Assembly: GCA_029721435.1 (NCBI GenBank)
Contig: CM056576.1
Coordinates: forward strand, 72,247,876 to 72,311,875
Direction: 5' to 3'
From: Gymnothorax reevesii
Taxonomy: Eukaryota; Chordata; Actinopteri; Anguilliformes; Muraenidae
DNA: 64,000 bases
Positions 32,603 through 47,354 of this stretch are shown here, one piece after another (the first letter of the stretch is position 1; the number at the start of each line of letters is the position of its first letter). Below the pieces are notes generated by a model that was given only the letters and a program-made list of their open reading frames with translations, was not told where the DNA came from and did no database searches. The position numbers and the translations under genes were made by a program.

Positions 32603-34114
32603 AAAAAACACAAACTTTGACCCTGAAGAAATACACGTTATCGTATGAATTTCTAAAAATAGATTTTGCCCCATGAGTAAGAAGGGCTACCGTTCTATGG
32701 TATTATCTCAATTTTTGTAATTTTGGCACTTGTTGCATTTTGGAAACAAACTCTTCATTTGCCGTTATGTGGTCACTTACAGCTCGTGGCTCCAAGCGCA
32801 TGATCGATGCAACCGCTTCAGGTTTGAGAAGCAGCTGAAACGCTTATACTGTGTCGCATTACCCTTTATTGACAAAGCTGTCTTTGGTGAAATCCTGAGC
32901 ACAAACAGCTAATGTTCCCTTTGGCCGTGGCCGTTTGCTGCCAGCAAACAAAAAAAAAGCTACCCACTGATTTCTGGTGGCATCCTCTTTTGGGATAAAA
33001 ATAGGTTTTTTTTTCCCTCGCGTCCAAAAGTAAACGGACAAGCAGCTTTGGGAGAGATGCTGACAAAACTGCACCTCAAATGATCTGCAGTTCTTCTTTT
33101 GTATTTCCAGAAGTGTACATGCTACTATGGCATAGTATGATCTTCCGTAGTTAGTGCCTGCTAGAATAGTTTCCGGTGTGTGCAGGTCCAGCACCGCGAT
33201 TGGCTCTGGCTAGGTCTGTACTAATTGGACGGCACAACCTCAAGTCAAGTTTTGCCCAGATCTCGCGAAGATCTCGGGAGGAGCTGTTCAGAGAGGAAAT
33301 TGCGTTCACAAAACCACGTTCTTGGATTGCAGCAAAACCTCTATCTTATGTTTATAAACATTTCAGAGATTGAGTATGGACAACCAACATTATAACATTA
33401 CTAATATGTATAAAAAGAAGGATCAGCATAATAGGTCCCCTTTAAGAAGATATTTTTCAAAGTTTTTCGAAGGTGTAGATCAGCATGCAATCTAGTATCC
33501 CCAGTACACTGCGGGACACAATAGTGAAACAATGGTCTGTCATACGTAGCATCCGTCTGCTATTCAGAAATAACCAGACATTTTTTAACCTAAGGAAACC
33601 GTTGTCACAGTTTATAATTATTAAATAAGCGAGCAAGGAATAAAGCAGCTAATTTTTGTTCATGAAATACTTGTTCTTTCAAAAAAAAAAAAAAAAAAGC
33701 TGGAATTGGAACAGAGATTCGGTAAGAGCCGGATTTGATGAGCGGAATCGGAATCAGAACCGGAATCGATAAAATTGAAACAATACCCAGCCCTACCTCA
33801 CACTTTTGTAACCCAGTATCGTGAAGAGACATACTATACAGTGCCCTCCATAATTATTGGCACCCCTGGTTAAGATGTGTTAAAAGCCTTAAAATAAATT
33901 TCATTTTTATTGCAGAGGCATACTCTCACACTGAAAATTGTAGAAAAATCTAACCTTCAACTCAAGTGAATTTTAAAGGAGAAAAAAAATTTGACTGAGA
34001 AAAAATTATTTTTCATAAAATCACCTGTTCCACAATTACTGGCACCCCTAACAATTGCTAGGAAATACATGTAATTGAAGTATTTCTGTCATTTCTACAG
34101 TAGTTTACAAAGTT

Positions 34115-35951
34115 CAGGGATGCAAACAGAGGTATGGTCAAAAAGGAGTGAGATTATCAAAGCCCACGCCCCTGCAGCAAATATCATATAATTACATTGC
34201 CACCAACCTCTGCCATCCAGGGCTCACCCTATACACACACAAAGTTTTTATATATGAAAATACACTTTCCCAGCTCCTTAGAAATTCTTAAAAGTAAAGA
34301 ACACCGAGACAACGCTGGAAAATTGAACGTAAATTTTATTCCAAATTAGAACTTAAGACTCTTGTGCCAGTCCCTTCAGTACAGGACACTTCTTCCAGCT
34401 CTCCAGCTCTCTACTGTTTCTTCTTCTTCCTTGCTATCTCCAGTGTCTCCAGGGCCTTGCATCTAGCTGCATTTTCCTGCTTTGCCACAAGTCTCAGCCG
34501 TGCCTGCCTTTCTTCTGCTTGAGCAGTGGGCTTGGTTTGATACTCTCGTTTTCAAAGGTGCATGGTGACTTAAGTACATGTACTTCGTTACAGCTCTTCA
34601 GTTATTTTTTTGAGGATTTGTGCATTACTGTGCATTCATTTTTTTGAACAGGGACTTTTACTTTTAATTCTACTTCATTTAAAAGATAAAAAGTATATTT
34701 TCACTTCTTTATTTTGATACTGGCAACTTGGTTACTCGTTTCAAATTACAATATGAATTGAATTCATCATTTACGGATTATCCGGATTTGGCGCGTTCGC
34801 GAAGAACAAAGGTGTATCTTCGTACAGATGTGTCCGCCAGTAGACGTGGAGCTCAGTTACAATATTCTATCACTAGATGACGCACCAGGATCGGTCGCGG
34901 AAGATTGTGCACGTTGTAGGCCATTTGCAGAATGAATGCTGACCGGGTTATCCGTCGCATCTTGTTGTCAGAAGTGGTAGCTCAAGTAGGCGAGCAATTA
35001 AACTTCGCGATATACAACTATCTTGTATCTGCATATTGCGTGTATATTTCCTTTTTCTTTGCACCATCAAGCAATTTACAACAGCGTCACGAATATGAGT
35101 TAGTTGGACAACTACGGCATTCTCCAACGCTATTTGACGAGCTTAAAAATTTTATTTCAACTTGCTAGCGTTTACCCTTCGAATAATTGTTAAATTTTGA
35201 ACAAGATAATGTTTAGCCATACCTGCACTTTTTTATTTCAGTGGGACTCCCCAATATAATAAAGGCTAAATTAAATAATTCTTTTGTGTATTTGTATCGT
35301 TTTGTCTGTCACAAACAAGAGATGCTGCGATACCTACATGGAGGGCAGAGAGCCCCCACTCTCCCCGTAACAAGTTACAAGTCAATTCATCAAACCATAA
35401 CCGTCCAAAGCTGTTAAATTGAGGCAAATAATGATCCATAAAGCAAATATCCTGTATAGTTCCTCGACTTTAATAAGCAGCCATTGTAAAAAAATTTAAG
35501 TGAGGAGATTACCTAATTTTGTGCTTCCACTTCCAGCTCTTCTCTGTCGCGTGCACTGAATAGCATTCACGCGCGTGTGTGGAAGACGAGATTACTGCGC
35601 TGCTATTTCACCTAGCAACAAGAAATACAATTTTCTGATTGGCTGATAGGTTGCTGGTTCATGCAGAGCAGTCTGCCGTCGCCTCATCCATTCTAGATTA
35701 CTAATCTCTTTTATATACAGTCTATCTTACCAATGTGCGGCGATTTTATCACTTCTCAGCGTGAGAAATGTCATGTGTGGCGTGAGAGCGAGCAAACTTA
35801 TTGAAATGCGTGAGACTTGAAAGCCCTGATAATCATAATCAGACACTCCAACGGACACCCCCCCCCCTTAAAAAAAAAAACTCATCGGATCTGCACGATT
35901 CACACAAGTCCCCCAGACAGCCGTGAAAAAGGCGCGCCGTTTGCATCCCTG
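34115..35951. mobile_element. hAT-like insertion with CAGGGATGCAAAC ends
   Basis: The inverted ends CAGGGATGCAAAC and GTTTGCATCCCTG lie between repeats of AAAGTT (34109-34114 and 35952-35957). The TIR style suggests hAT, though hAT normally leaves 8 bp and only 6 are seen. On the minus strand, about 34413-34545 reads as a Lys-rich C-terminal coding tail (QARLRLVAKQENAARCKALE) ending in TAG, with an AATAAA about 75 bp on. This may be the last exon of a lost transposase. Confidence 0.65.
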
Positions 35952-36063
35952 AAAGTTGATCAGAGTATCTAGGAACATTTAATTAGTAATTCATCACTTA
36001 CTGTTTCCCTGGGGTATAAATATGACATGACACAGAGGCCATTTCTCTTATCCATTCTTCAAC

Positions 36064-37040
36064 ATGGGAAAAACAAAGGAACACACCATTCAAGTAAGGC
36101 AGATGGGTGTCGACCTTCACAAGTCAGGCAATGGCTACAGGAAAATAGCCATTCACCTGCACCTGCCCATATCTACTGTCAGACGAATCAGTAAGAAGTT
36201 TAAAACAACTGCAACAGTGGTAAACAAGCCTGGACGAGGACGCAAGGTGGTTTTGCCACCACGCACAGTGAGGAGGATGGTAAGAGAAATAAAAAATTCT
36301 TCAAAGCTCACTGATAAAGAATTACAACAAATGGTAGCATCTTGGGGTCACAAAGTCTCCAACACAACCATCAGGCGCCATCTACATGCCAACAAGCTGT
36401 TTGGGAGGCATGCACGGAAAAAACCTTTTCTCACTCACAATCACAAACAAAAACCTTTGGAGTTCGCCAAGCTGTACTAGGACTTCAGCTGGGACCATGT
36501 GCTTTGGTCAGATGAGACCAAGATAGAGCGTTTGTTGCCAAAAAGCTCTAAGTGGGTCTGGTGGGGGAAAAGCACCTCATGCCCACTGTGAATTATGGGG
36601 GAGGATTGGTGATGCTGTGGGCCCGTTTCTCTTCCAGAGGCCCTGGGAACCTTGTTAGGGTGCATGGCATCATGAACGCTTTGAAATACCAGGACATTTT
36701 AAATCAAAATCTGGTGGCCTCTGCCCGAAAGCTGAAGACGGGTCGTCACTGGGTCTTTCAGCAAGATAATGACCCTAAACATGTGGCCAAATCTACACAG
36801 AAATGGTTCACCAGACACAGAATCAAGCTCCTCCCATGGCCATCTCAGTCTCCAGACCTCAACCCCATTGAAAACCTGTGGAGTGAGCTGAAGAGGAGAG
36901 TGCAGAGGAGAGGACCAGGTCGCTGGATGATTTAGAGAGATTGTGCAAAGAGGAATGGTCTTTCTGTATTCTCCCATCTTGTGAAGCATCAAAGGAGAAA
37001 ATTAGGTGCCGTTTTGTTGGCAAAAGGGGGTTGTACAAAG
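36064..37040 (+). pseudogene. Tc1-type transposase, broken
   Basis: The ATG at 36064 opens MGKTKEHTIQVRQMGVDLHK, an N-terminal HTH (YRKIAIHLHLPISTVRRI) and a GRGRK linker like an AT-hook. The frame meets TAG at 36478. It continues after the stop with the first catalytic Asp (VLWSDETK), then shifts near 36580 into YGGGLVMLW, HWVFQQDNDPKH (second Asp) and SPDLNPIENLW (Glu). A last shift occurs near 36925. All three DDE residues are still visible, but one stop and at least two frameshifts prevent a product. The family differs from the intact element at 15826-17433, having different ends and only distant protein similarity. Confidence 0.92.
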
Positions 37041-37262
37041 TATTAACATCAGGGGTGCTAATAATTGTGGCACATATGATTTGATGAAAAAGAATCATTT
37101 CCTAATATGGGATTTTTTCCCACTGAATAAATACACGAATTAAAGGTTGTATTTTCCTCTTTTTTCATTGTGGTCCTATATTATTTAGAAAAAAACTGAA
37201 TTTATTAGAAGCTAAAGAACACATCTTAACCAGGGGTGCCAATAATTATGGAGGGCGCTGTA

Positions 37263-39150
37263 TATTGATTAAAGTAAAATTAATAAGGTTTGCGTTCATT
37301 CACTTTGGGTCAATGTCCTCAATCTAGCAATCAAGTGAGCTTCAAGCCTGGGAAGGAGGGCATGAGGGGAGACAACTCTCCAATATTTTGAAATTGGACA
37401 GCAGTACCCATTTTAAAAGCTTGCCGTCTGTGTCAAAAATTGGTCCTTTCAAAAACAAAGGGCTTATATTGCTGGCGCTTCTAGCATAAAATAGAGAGCA
37501 AAAATTTCATGGTCATTTTTTTGGGGGGAAATTGGAGGTGCCCACGCTCAGAGAATGTGAGTGCGCCAGATTCAGCACTGTACTCCACTTACAGCGCCAG
37601 CCCCATGGGAGCCCAAAGACCTTATTTAGAACCCTCAACACCACCCTGCTGCAGCAGAGGAAACTACTTAATTTAGGCCACCCCACCATCCCCCCTTTAT
37701 GGCAGGGAGTCCACAGCCAAGCTCAGCCCAGTATGCATTGGTACACTCCCCCAGAGAGAGACAACCCTCCAATGTCCAAGAACAGGGGGTTGGTGGCAGG
37801 CTGATGATGGCCACTCATCGTGCAGAGTAAAATTAGCTTCAAACATAAATCAGAGTCAAATCTGCAGTTCACCATGTGCCACGCCCTCACCCCCCTCCTG
37901 CTGAAGAATGCCTTCCTTCCTCCATAGGCCAAAAGGCTGGCCAAGTCGCACATTTGAATACAAGCAGTGTTCTCCCAGTGTGTGTGTTCACAACGGCAGA
38001 ACAAGCAGTGCGAAAACCTAAGCATGTACCCCTCCAGCTGGAGAGCAACTAATAATGTCTTTCCACTAAGGACAGGCAAAAAAAAAAAAAAAAAAAAAAA
38101 GCAAAAAATAAATCAATTAAACTAGCATCCAGATGAACACAGGAGTCCTTTATTGAGCTCAGAGGACCAGTGTCTTTCCCAGTGAATAGTTCTGCTTCAT
38201 AATTCTGGGGAAATTCAGGGGAGGATTGCTTGTGGGCAGCGGGGGCTGTGTGTATTTTACTTTGTTGTAGCTGCGTTAGCAGTGTCAAATTTACATTTGC
38301 AGGCATAAAACAGTGATGCCGGAGGCTGTCAGTGTGGCGTTGAACTACACAGTTCGGAAGAAGGGAGGGCCTGGGGGACATGCAGGCCCATTTCAGCACC
38401 CCAAAAAAAACTTAGAAACTCTGCTCTGTCTGCACTGCAGTATGACCATAATTTACAAAGATTCTCCTCAGTTAACGTTAACTTGCCAGCTAGATGGCTA
38501 CATAATCTTAAGAGAAACGTATAAACGATTAAGCAAATAGTAGTATAGTGCCAGATCATGCCAGGGAACATTAATTCAAACCTTGACATGAATAGCCTGA
38601 ATGCTTGCAGGAAACCTATGCATGGACTGGAGGATGCTCCACTGGACCTTTATGTCTGCATCGGTACTTCTTGAGATATCTGTGATAGTGATAGCGATAG
38701 TCTTGATCAGTCCTTCAATTTTTGTCCATCTTTCCAGTGGTACTGTGATGCTTAATTTTAGATTACTTATTCATGATATACTTTTTATTGCCAAAGATTC
38801 AAATGTTTGTGGTTTTCTTCAACAGTAAGTGCAAATGTTAGTGGTAATCGAAAACCATATTAGAATCAAATACAGCTGTTTTGCTCATCAAATATTACAG
38901 AAATAAACACATATCTGTCCTTAAAGAAATTATGTGGTCTTATATGCAGGTTCAGAAATGAATGTGTGGAATGCATGCAATAAATTTGTCACTTGTATTT
39001 GCTGTTGATATTGCATATCAAGGCAGATACATATACTGGGCTTATGTTGTGAGGGCGCACGTGCACCAGAGTGTTTCCATTGTGTGGCTAAAGGATTTTT
39101 TTGAGGGTAAAACATTATCAGGCTGTTTCGCCACAGTGGCAAAAGGAAAA
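37263..39150. other. Unassigned intronic sequence
   Basis: No gene recognised. It has a ~22-nt A run at 38078-38100 and several AT-rich stretches. The short ORFs (for example 38601-38828) show no family features. Confidence 0.4.
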
Positions 39151-39620
39151 AAAAAAAATCCTTGAGCACACCCAGAGTTTTTCTTTTGAGCCATTCAGAA
39201 GTTGACTTACTAGTGAGCTTCTGATCACTGTCTTGCTGCATAACCTAACTGCGCTTGAACTTTAGTTCACAAACTAATGACCGGACATTCTTCATCAAGA
39301 TTCATGATAAAGAGCAGAACTCACGGGTCAAGCTACCCCAGGTAGCAAAACAACCCCAGTCTATCACACCACTATCACCATATTTGACTGTTAGTATGAG
39401 GTTTTAATAAAGTTGCGTTAGTTTTACACAAGATGTAACAGGACCCCTGTCATCCAGAATGTTCCACTTTAGACTTATTGGTACACAGAATATTTTCTTA
39501 GCAAATAAGAGACAAGCTTTTGTCTTCTTTTTGGTCAAAAGTGGTTTTTGTCTCGCAGCTCTCCAATTGATACCATTTTTGCCTAGTCTCTTTCTTGTTC
39601 TAGAACGGTGAGCACTGGCC
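39150..39620 (-). pseudogene. Tc1-type transposase relic
   Basis: The minus strand contains QQDSDQKLTSKSTSEWLK near 39170-39240, the second-Asp region of Tc1 transposases. Further upstream (39250-39600) the sequence parallels the same family as the element at 40026-41594, but is more diverged. The catalytic C-terminus and both ends of the transposon are missing. Stops are frequent. Confidence 0.75.
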
Positions 39621-40025
39621 TGTAACACAAACCTAGGCTCTATCTGTGACCCTTTTAGTGATACAAGTCATTAAATTTTTACTCGGTCACATTTGACCTT
39701 GGAAGGTCAATACTAAGGTCACCAAATGAAAGTTCTTATATAACTTCCTATGCGTCTCTAATACAAACCTGGGTTCCATCTGTGACCGTTTAGGCAATAC
39801 AAGTCATTGTAATTGTATTAGGTCACCAGTTTGACGTTCAAAAGGTCCCTGACAGTCAAGTTGAATGGCACCAAATGAAAGTTCATGTGTGACTTCCTAG
39901 ATGTCAGTAACACAAACCTAGGCTCCATCTGTGACCTTTTTAGTGATAGAAGTCCATGAATTTTCACTTGGTCAAGTTTGACCTTCAAAGATCAATATGA
40001 AGGTCACCAAATAAAAGTTCATATA

Positions 40026-41594
<1,569 letters not shown>

Positions 41595-42530
41595 TATGAC
41601 TTTCTATATTTCTCCAGTACAAACCTACACTATCTGTAATAATTTTGCTTTGCTAAGTCATAGAAATTTCACTGTGAAGTTGGACTGTTGAAGGTCACTG
41701 AAGGTTTAGTTCAATATCACCAAATGAAACTTCATACATGACTTCCTAAATGCCCAAAATATAAACCTCAGCTCTATCTGTAATAGTGAATTTTCAATTA
41801 CTTCGATCACCAAAACTATGCGAAGTTTGACATTCAAAGGTCACCGAAAGGTCAAGTTAAAGGCCACCAAATGAAAGTTCATGTGTGTCTCCCACATGAA
41901 GTGTTCAATACACATGTTCTCAATCTTCAGTATTATCAAGCTAAGAAGGCTTCGAAAATTGAAACATTTTGCTTGACCTCAGGTTTGACCTTTCAAGGTC
42001 ATCTGAGGTCAACTTTTACACAGCCAAAATATAGGTCATATATTATTGACATACAAGAAATTATACAAATTTAATCTCCATCTGCATCCATTTAGCTTCC
42101 ACAGGCCATCTTGCATACTCTCCATAAGACCCAATGTTAAAGTACAGTGTCCCACAAGACCCACTACCGTCGATTCACTCAAAATGGCACTCGTATCGGC
42201 CCATAGGGCCGGTAAGCTATTAACTGCATTTTGTGTTTACTCGGGTGATCTTTATCTGATGTTAAAATTAAAGCAGAACTGTGTAGTTTTTCACTCTCAA
42301 ATATACATTTCCAAGATCATTCTGGAGATACATCAACTCACAATAGGCTGAATGACACCTTTGTCATGGCTCAATCGTGCCTGCATCGCCCTCACTGGCA
42401 CTATGTAACTTCGGGTTTCGGGTAGGAAAGCAGCCCACCCAGGCCCAAAAAGAACTACAAACTTACTTACTGCTTTACGTCATACGTCACACAATCCCTC
42501 TCCCCCACGTCTCTCAAGACCAGTGAGCGA

Positions 42531-42765
42531 ATGCAGAATGAAGCAGAGTTGGAAGTGACTGAAATGGCTGAAGCGGCAAGGAAACCAAAGAAGGCAAAGG
42601 CGTTGTCCGAGGAGACATTTAAGAGAAAAAAAAAAGAGAAAGCCATAAAATAAGATCCAAGACTAGAGTCAACATTGGACCGGCTTTCACTCACTGGTGA
42701 GAGCTGAAAGACTACAGGATGAGGATTGTACGACCAATAGCGACCTGGCGTTGTTACTTTTGGAT
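42531..42765 (+). pseudogene. Decayed exon of a repeat-borne gene with a W-x-LK...LLLD motif
   Basis: The ATG at 42531 reads a Lys-rich leader (MAEAARKPKKAKALSEETFK) to a TAA at about 42651. Other frames continue with RVNIGPAFTHW and ELKD, then CTTNSDLALLLLDK. This matches a leader known from many copies in fish genomes, in which a basic N-terminus precedes RVNIG-type sequence, a W-x-x-LK core and a (T/S)D-x-(E/D)-(V/L)-A-x-LLLD end. That family identity is from memory and was not searched. It is broken by frameshifts. The motif end resembles the intact exon at 56114-56338 (STDTAFIQHLLLLE). Confidence 0.55.
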
Positions 42766-43984
42766 AAGCAAGTACAAATTGTTAGCTTAATCCTTCATTC
42801 TAGATCTAGTTCTAGTGCATTTGAACTTGCTTTGCGTCAGGCTGTGCCACTGAAATCATCTAGTACCCATTTTGTGCTCAGTCAAATAACTGCCTCCAGC
42901 GATCTATCTAGCTAGCTGATATCTGACATGCTAGCTAGTTGTCATGCTATCGGTAGCGGGCAAACATTGCTAAACTAGTCGCCAGTTGAAATGAGTGATC
43001 ATAAACGTTGTAAAGAGCATGATAAACCTACATGCGTGTGACTGAATGATACAAGTACCCTGGAATCAATGTGATGTCGTGTATTTGCATGCGACGTGAT
43101 GATACAAGAATCTGGTGTAGTGCAGATTACTTGTGAGAGCAAGAATGAGAGTGGGGAAATAGTAGACCACTCGTTGCGCGTTACACATGCTATCGAGTGC
43201 CTTAATAAAGTTACTGTCTTGCCGCCCGCAAGTTCGAGTCCGTCTCTTTTGTCGAAGTGGATCGGGTTACCTACCCTGCATTCCTCTCCTCTCACCACTA
43301 GGAAGATCCAACCCCGCGGAGCAGGAGAGAACCCTTCCAGGTCATTGAACCCTGACACACCCCCCTCAACCACGGACGGATTCGTCACAACCTGTACTTC
43401 AGTCCCGTGTACAGAACAAAAGGTAGAAGATTTGTTGTGTTTTATTTCAGAAGGACAAGGCAATGATCTATGGAATTATATTTGTGCCACAATCCTGAGC
43501 GAGCAATTGGACATTTTGAGCGCAGAAAAATATATTTAACAAGCACAAAAATCTTGTTTAGAGAAAAAAGAAATTTAGTGAGCAAACAAAACCTTCTGAT
43601 TGGGCGAACAAAACTATTCTGTGCTCAACAAATATTTTTGCATGTTTGCTATGATCAATATAAACGTGCAATATTAATCCCCTTCCCTCAGTTTCACTCT
43701 ATACCCTCTCGCAAACTCATGTTCTGCGCGCTGGCAGACCGCAGCATGCTCGCTCAAAGCATGTCTCTCCCTCTCTCTCAGTCTGACCTCTCTGTGGGCG
43801 CTCAACTTCACCTGCGCGCTCGCTCGAGCTGTGCTGAGTGTTACAAATGTGCCACGATTCTGATTGGCTGCTTCGGTCTCCAATTAGATGCATTATGCCC
43901 AACCACCAAAGAAAAGGGGGAAAGGTAATGACGAAATTCGTCTGTGACTGGATAACAGTACTGCCCTTGTTTAGGACAAGCACT
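42766..43984. other. Unassigned intronic sequence
   Basis: No recognised element. ORFs at 43096-43539 and 43470-43928 overlap antisense ORFs of similar length and lack domains. Confidence 0.35.
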
Positions 43985-44662
43985 GAGCACTGACAGGCTG
44001 TTATCCCACTGCTACAACCTTGTTAGCAATGCTGCCAGCACTCCTGCGTCTGTTTTCTGAAGCCAACTTGTGCACCTGACGCAGAGCACGAGGACTCAAC
44101 CTCTTTGGTCGACCCTGACGAGGCCTGTTCCGAGCAGATCTTGTCTTGGAAAACCACTGGATAACCTTGGCCACCATGCTGTAGCTTAGTTTCATGGTTT
44201 CACAGATCATCTTGTAGCTTAGACCATCTTTGTGGAGAGCAACAATTCTCTTTTTCAGATCCTCAGAGTTCTTTCCCATGTGGTGCCATGTTGACCATCC
44301 AGTGACCAGAATGAGAGCATTGCACCCAAAGCACCACAATTTAACCCTTCAACATGTTGCACAACCTCATATAGCCCAGTCGAATAGACAAAAGCATGAA
44401 CATGATGAACAAGTCGCGTTTCATTGCTCGGTTGACCATTATCAATTGGGGTGTGTACTCACTTTTGTTGCCATCCATTTTGAAAATAGTGACTGTTTGT
44501 TCAGGTATTTGGACAGTGCAGTAAATCTACATTGCTACACATATTGTACCATGACTACTCTATAATATATAGAAGTTTCACTTCTGTAGCATTGTCCCTT
44601 GAAAAGATTTAATAAATTAATTCTCAAAATGTGAGGCGTGTACTCACTTTTGTGAGATACTG
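43985..44662 (-). mobile_element. Truncated Tc1/mariner element
   Basis: The right terminus, read inward, begins CAGTATCTCACAAAAGTGAG next to TA (44663-44664). The transposase N-terminus follows on the minus strand. The catalytic half and other end are absent. Confidence 0.85.
44001..44279 (-). pseudogene. N-terminal fragment of a Tc1-type transposase
   Basis: MGKNSEDLKKRIVALHKDGL starts at the complement of 44279. It continues through an HTH (YKMICETMKLSYSMVAKVI), a GRPKRL linker like an AT-hook, and a second HTH start (LRQVHKLASENRRRSAGSIA). The frame ends at a stop (44001-44003) where the element is truncated, so the DDE core is missing. About 92 residues remain of roughly 340. The upstream in-frame ATG at 44339 is not the family start. 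Confidence 0.88.
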
Positions 44663-44664
44663 TA

Positions 44665-47346
44665 TCTGCAGAAGCCAACTGCTATTAAGAGGCAGTGGTT
44701 TTTTCTATCATTTTCAGGGATGCTGAAACTGACAATTTCTTATTTACCCAATCAGAGACCCAGCTTCCCCACTCCCCAAACTGCTGAACCAGGATACAGA
44801 GTTCTAGCTAGGCTATTTTAGCATACTAAGACCTAGTTTTATCGATTATCTGAAGATAGGCCTGTATAGCCGCCGCTGTCGCAAGTAGCCTACCTGTAAA
44901 GGCATAGCACATTAGGCTCAGTACCAGTTAGCGTGCGAACAGCCGATTATGGACACTTAGCTGGTTCCTCCACCTCCTGGGACTAGGTCCCAAAATGAAA
45001 CCAGTGCTGCAAATGTCTCGACATCCGAAAGTTCAGAAGAAGATGATGCAATTAGAGTTGAGCCTAGTGGCAAGTGAAAGCCATCAACGACGGCCGATCT
45101 TGCTTGAGCGAGTGAATATAGCGAGCTAGAATTAGAATTATCACTAGGAAATGTCTATTAAACTGACCGATGGATCCCAATCTTTTCTGCCACTTTGCAG
45201 TCTCATCCGTTTAACCGGCGCAATTGGCACAGTTTAAAATAATCACGGAAACTAGGTAGCAAAACACTTCAGAGATAGTGATATTGCAAATTGATCATTT
45301 TGCTGGAGTCAACTTAGCAACAAGTAATTGGACTAAGATATCCTCACGAGAAGCATTAGACGTTATGGCACAACACTTCCCATCAGATATAAAATACTGC
45401 ATTGTCATTGACTATAGTTAGATTGGTTACTGGAATTGACATTCATATTGTGACTTAACAGTCCGGTAGCTTGATTACTGGCAGCAGGCTACGTCGTAAA
45501 TTCATGCCAATTGCCTTACATATTTTGACTAGCTACAAACACGTCACACACACACACAAAAAATAATATAATGTAGGTATATGAATAGGAAGGATAGGGG
45601 AACAGATTGCAGTATATTCATTCATGCTCGTCAATCGACTTATCGTGACTTTCAAGATGGAGGCGACTGGAAACTACCTCAAGGTACTGTCTGCAAAACA
45701 ATCTTTTTTAATAAACTACCTGTGCATTCTCAGTTCTCAGTGCCTCATTTTAAATGTCAGGGCCCTCGGAATTCTACCAAGGAAGTGTGGAGCTACTTTG
45801 AGCCTTGTTAATGATGAAAAAAATAGCGATTTCTTTGCATGGCAACGCTATGCCCTATTCACTACCATTGTAAGGCTGTTGGGAGCTTCAGCTAAAAAGC
45901 CATGTATTTCGAAATGTTGCGTGCATACAAAGGTGGGATATTCAACAAAAGTTAGTATTCATTATCATGTTTCGATACACCCCAAGTCAAGTTCACAGCG
46001 GAATTCTCCTTTAAATAACTTATAATATCAACCAGTACCTTAACTATATTTCTCCAAACAGATCGCTCTTTCCTTTTAGCTCGTGTCGGTGTGAGATCCT
46101 TTCATTTGTAGGGAAAAACAGAGCGAAGCCAGCATTATTTGGGTCAAAGAAGTCAGGCCAGCCCTGACAAAATGAGTACTGCAGACTCTGGTGTGATCAT
46201 TCGGGACAAAGTTCTTCCGATTTATAGCTCGAATCCACACCTGTCTCTTGCCACTGGGACACGAAAAAACCTTATCTCCCTGTCATCATGATACTGGTTT
46301 ATGCACCTCTGTATGCAACAAATAGCCACTGTATTTCCTTTTGCCCCACATCAGCTATATTGGGCATGCGCACGGATTTCTGGCCTTAAACCAAACTGGT
46401 CTATAGTTCTTGCTCGTCTTGATGAAGGAGGAAAATCTGTATTGCTGGGATTGGGTCCTGGGCCGAAGATGGACCCTCTGAGCGAGTGAAAATGCGAATT
46501 AAATGATCATGAAACAGTAAGCTATTTATAGGGCTCTGTGCCAAGTGATTTTTATATTTTTGCCGTCACTGCCAGTGTTTTGTGCATGTTACAATATTTA
46601 TTTGGGGAAAAAAAAAATAAGGCATTGCTGAGATGGTGAAATAGATTAGCCGGTAATACAGCACGATGCTTGTACCCAAATTAACTTTACAGGGGAAACG
46701 GAATGAAACTTTTAGTCTCTGAAATAATTTTTGTGACCTCACGGATTCGTAAGAACACTGTTAATTATTCATTAATTAGATCCTCCTAACTCCTTCGCCA
46801 TGCGATACTTCTTGTTTACAAACATTGACGTTATATTCAGCCACACGCATTAGCGTGGTTGGCAAGAACAAGTGTAAATGAATACAGGGTCAGTCCAAGT
46901 GAAGGCATCTAGAAAATCAGAATTACTGGGTCACCCACTCAGAAATTTCTTAAAAAATTAATATAGGTACCTCAGGTGGACTTATGAATTAATACCAAGT
47001 ATTATACCAATATCCCTAATAGTTTTGAAGTGATGACCAGTCACAATTTCAAGTTTTGTATTTTTTTTTTTAAATTTTGACAAAATTGCGTTTCGTCCAG
47101 CTTTGGGCTTCCACTGCTCCTCTATTATTTGACCTACAGATCAGATTTTTGATCTCTGACCAACTTTTCCCCTGGAATCAGAATTTCTGGTCAGATTAGG
47201 TGCATCTACCTTGGTGGCTCCAAAGTTGGCTGAAAAGGCAAAAAAAAAAAAAAAAAAAAAAAAAAAATCGCAAGAATTGCTGTACTTTTTAAATGCTACA
47301 GATCAGAAAGTTTAGGGAATTCAAGCTTGAAATTTTTTTGTGACCA
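44665..47346. other. Unassigned intronic sequence
   Basis: No supported gene. A 27-nt A run lies near 47242-47268. The sequence at 46880-47346 continues seamlessly at 49625, which shows the intervening element is an insertion. Confidence 0.45.
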
Positions 47347-47354
47347 GTCCCGAT

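Larger units (their letters stand above)
31020..33441. mobile_element. Inverted partner of element A (element B)
   Basis: The sequence matches the reverse complement of about 24318-26590 throughout, for example around 33170-33400 versus 24380-24600 and 31950-32260 versus 25000-25290. The right end is ATAGGTCCCC next to TTAA (33442-33445). The left end is not clear. It contains two small nested hairpin elements. Confidence 0.82.
33839..37260 (+). mobile_element. Tc1/mariner element, decayed, split by a 1.8-kb insertion
   Basis: The ends CAGTGCCCTCCATAATTATT and the matching inverted terminus are flanked by TA (33837-33838 and 37261-37262). A degenerate transposase is at 36064-37040. The left half is interrupted at 34115-35951. 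Confidence 0.92.

Noticed and set aside
34932..35168. 78-codon ORF as the transposase of the 34115-35951 insertion
   Set aside because: No DDE or BED-type features; too short and without supporting exons.
43096..43539. 147-codon plus-strand ORF
   Set aside because: Overlaps an equally long antisense ORF and shows no family pattern.
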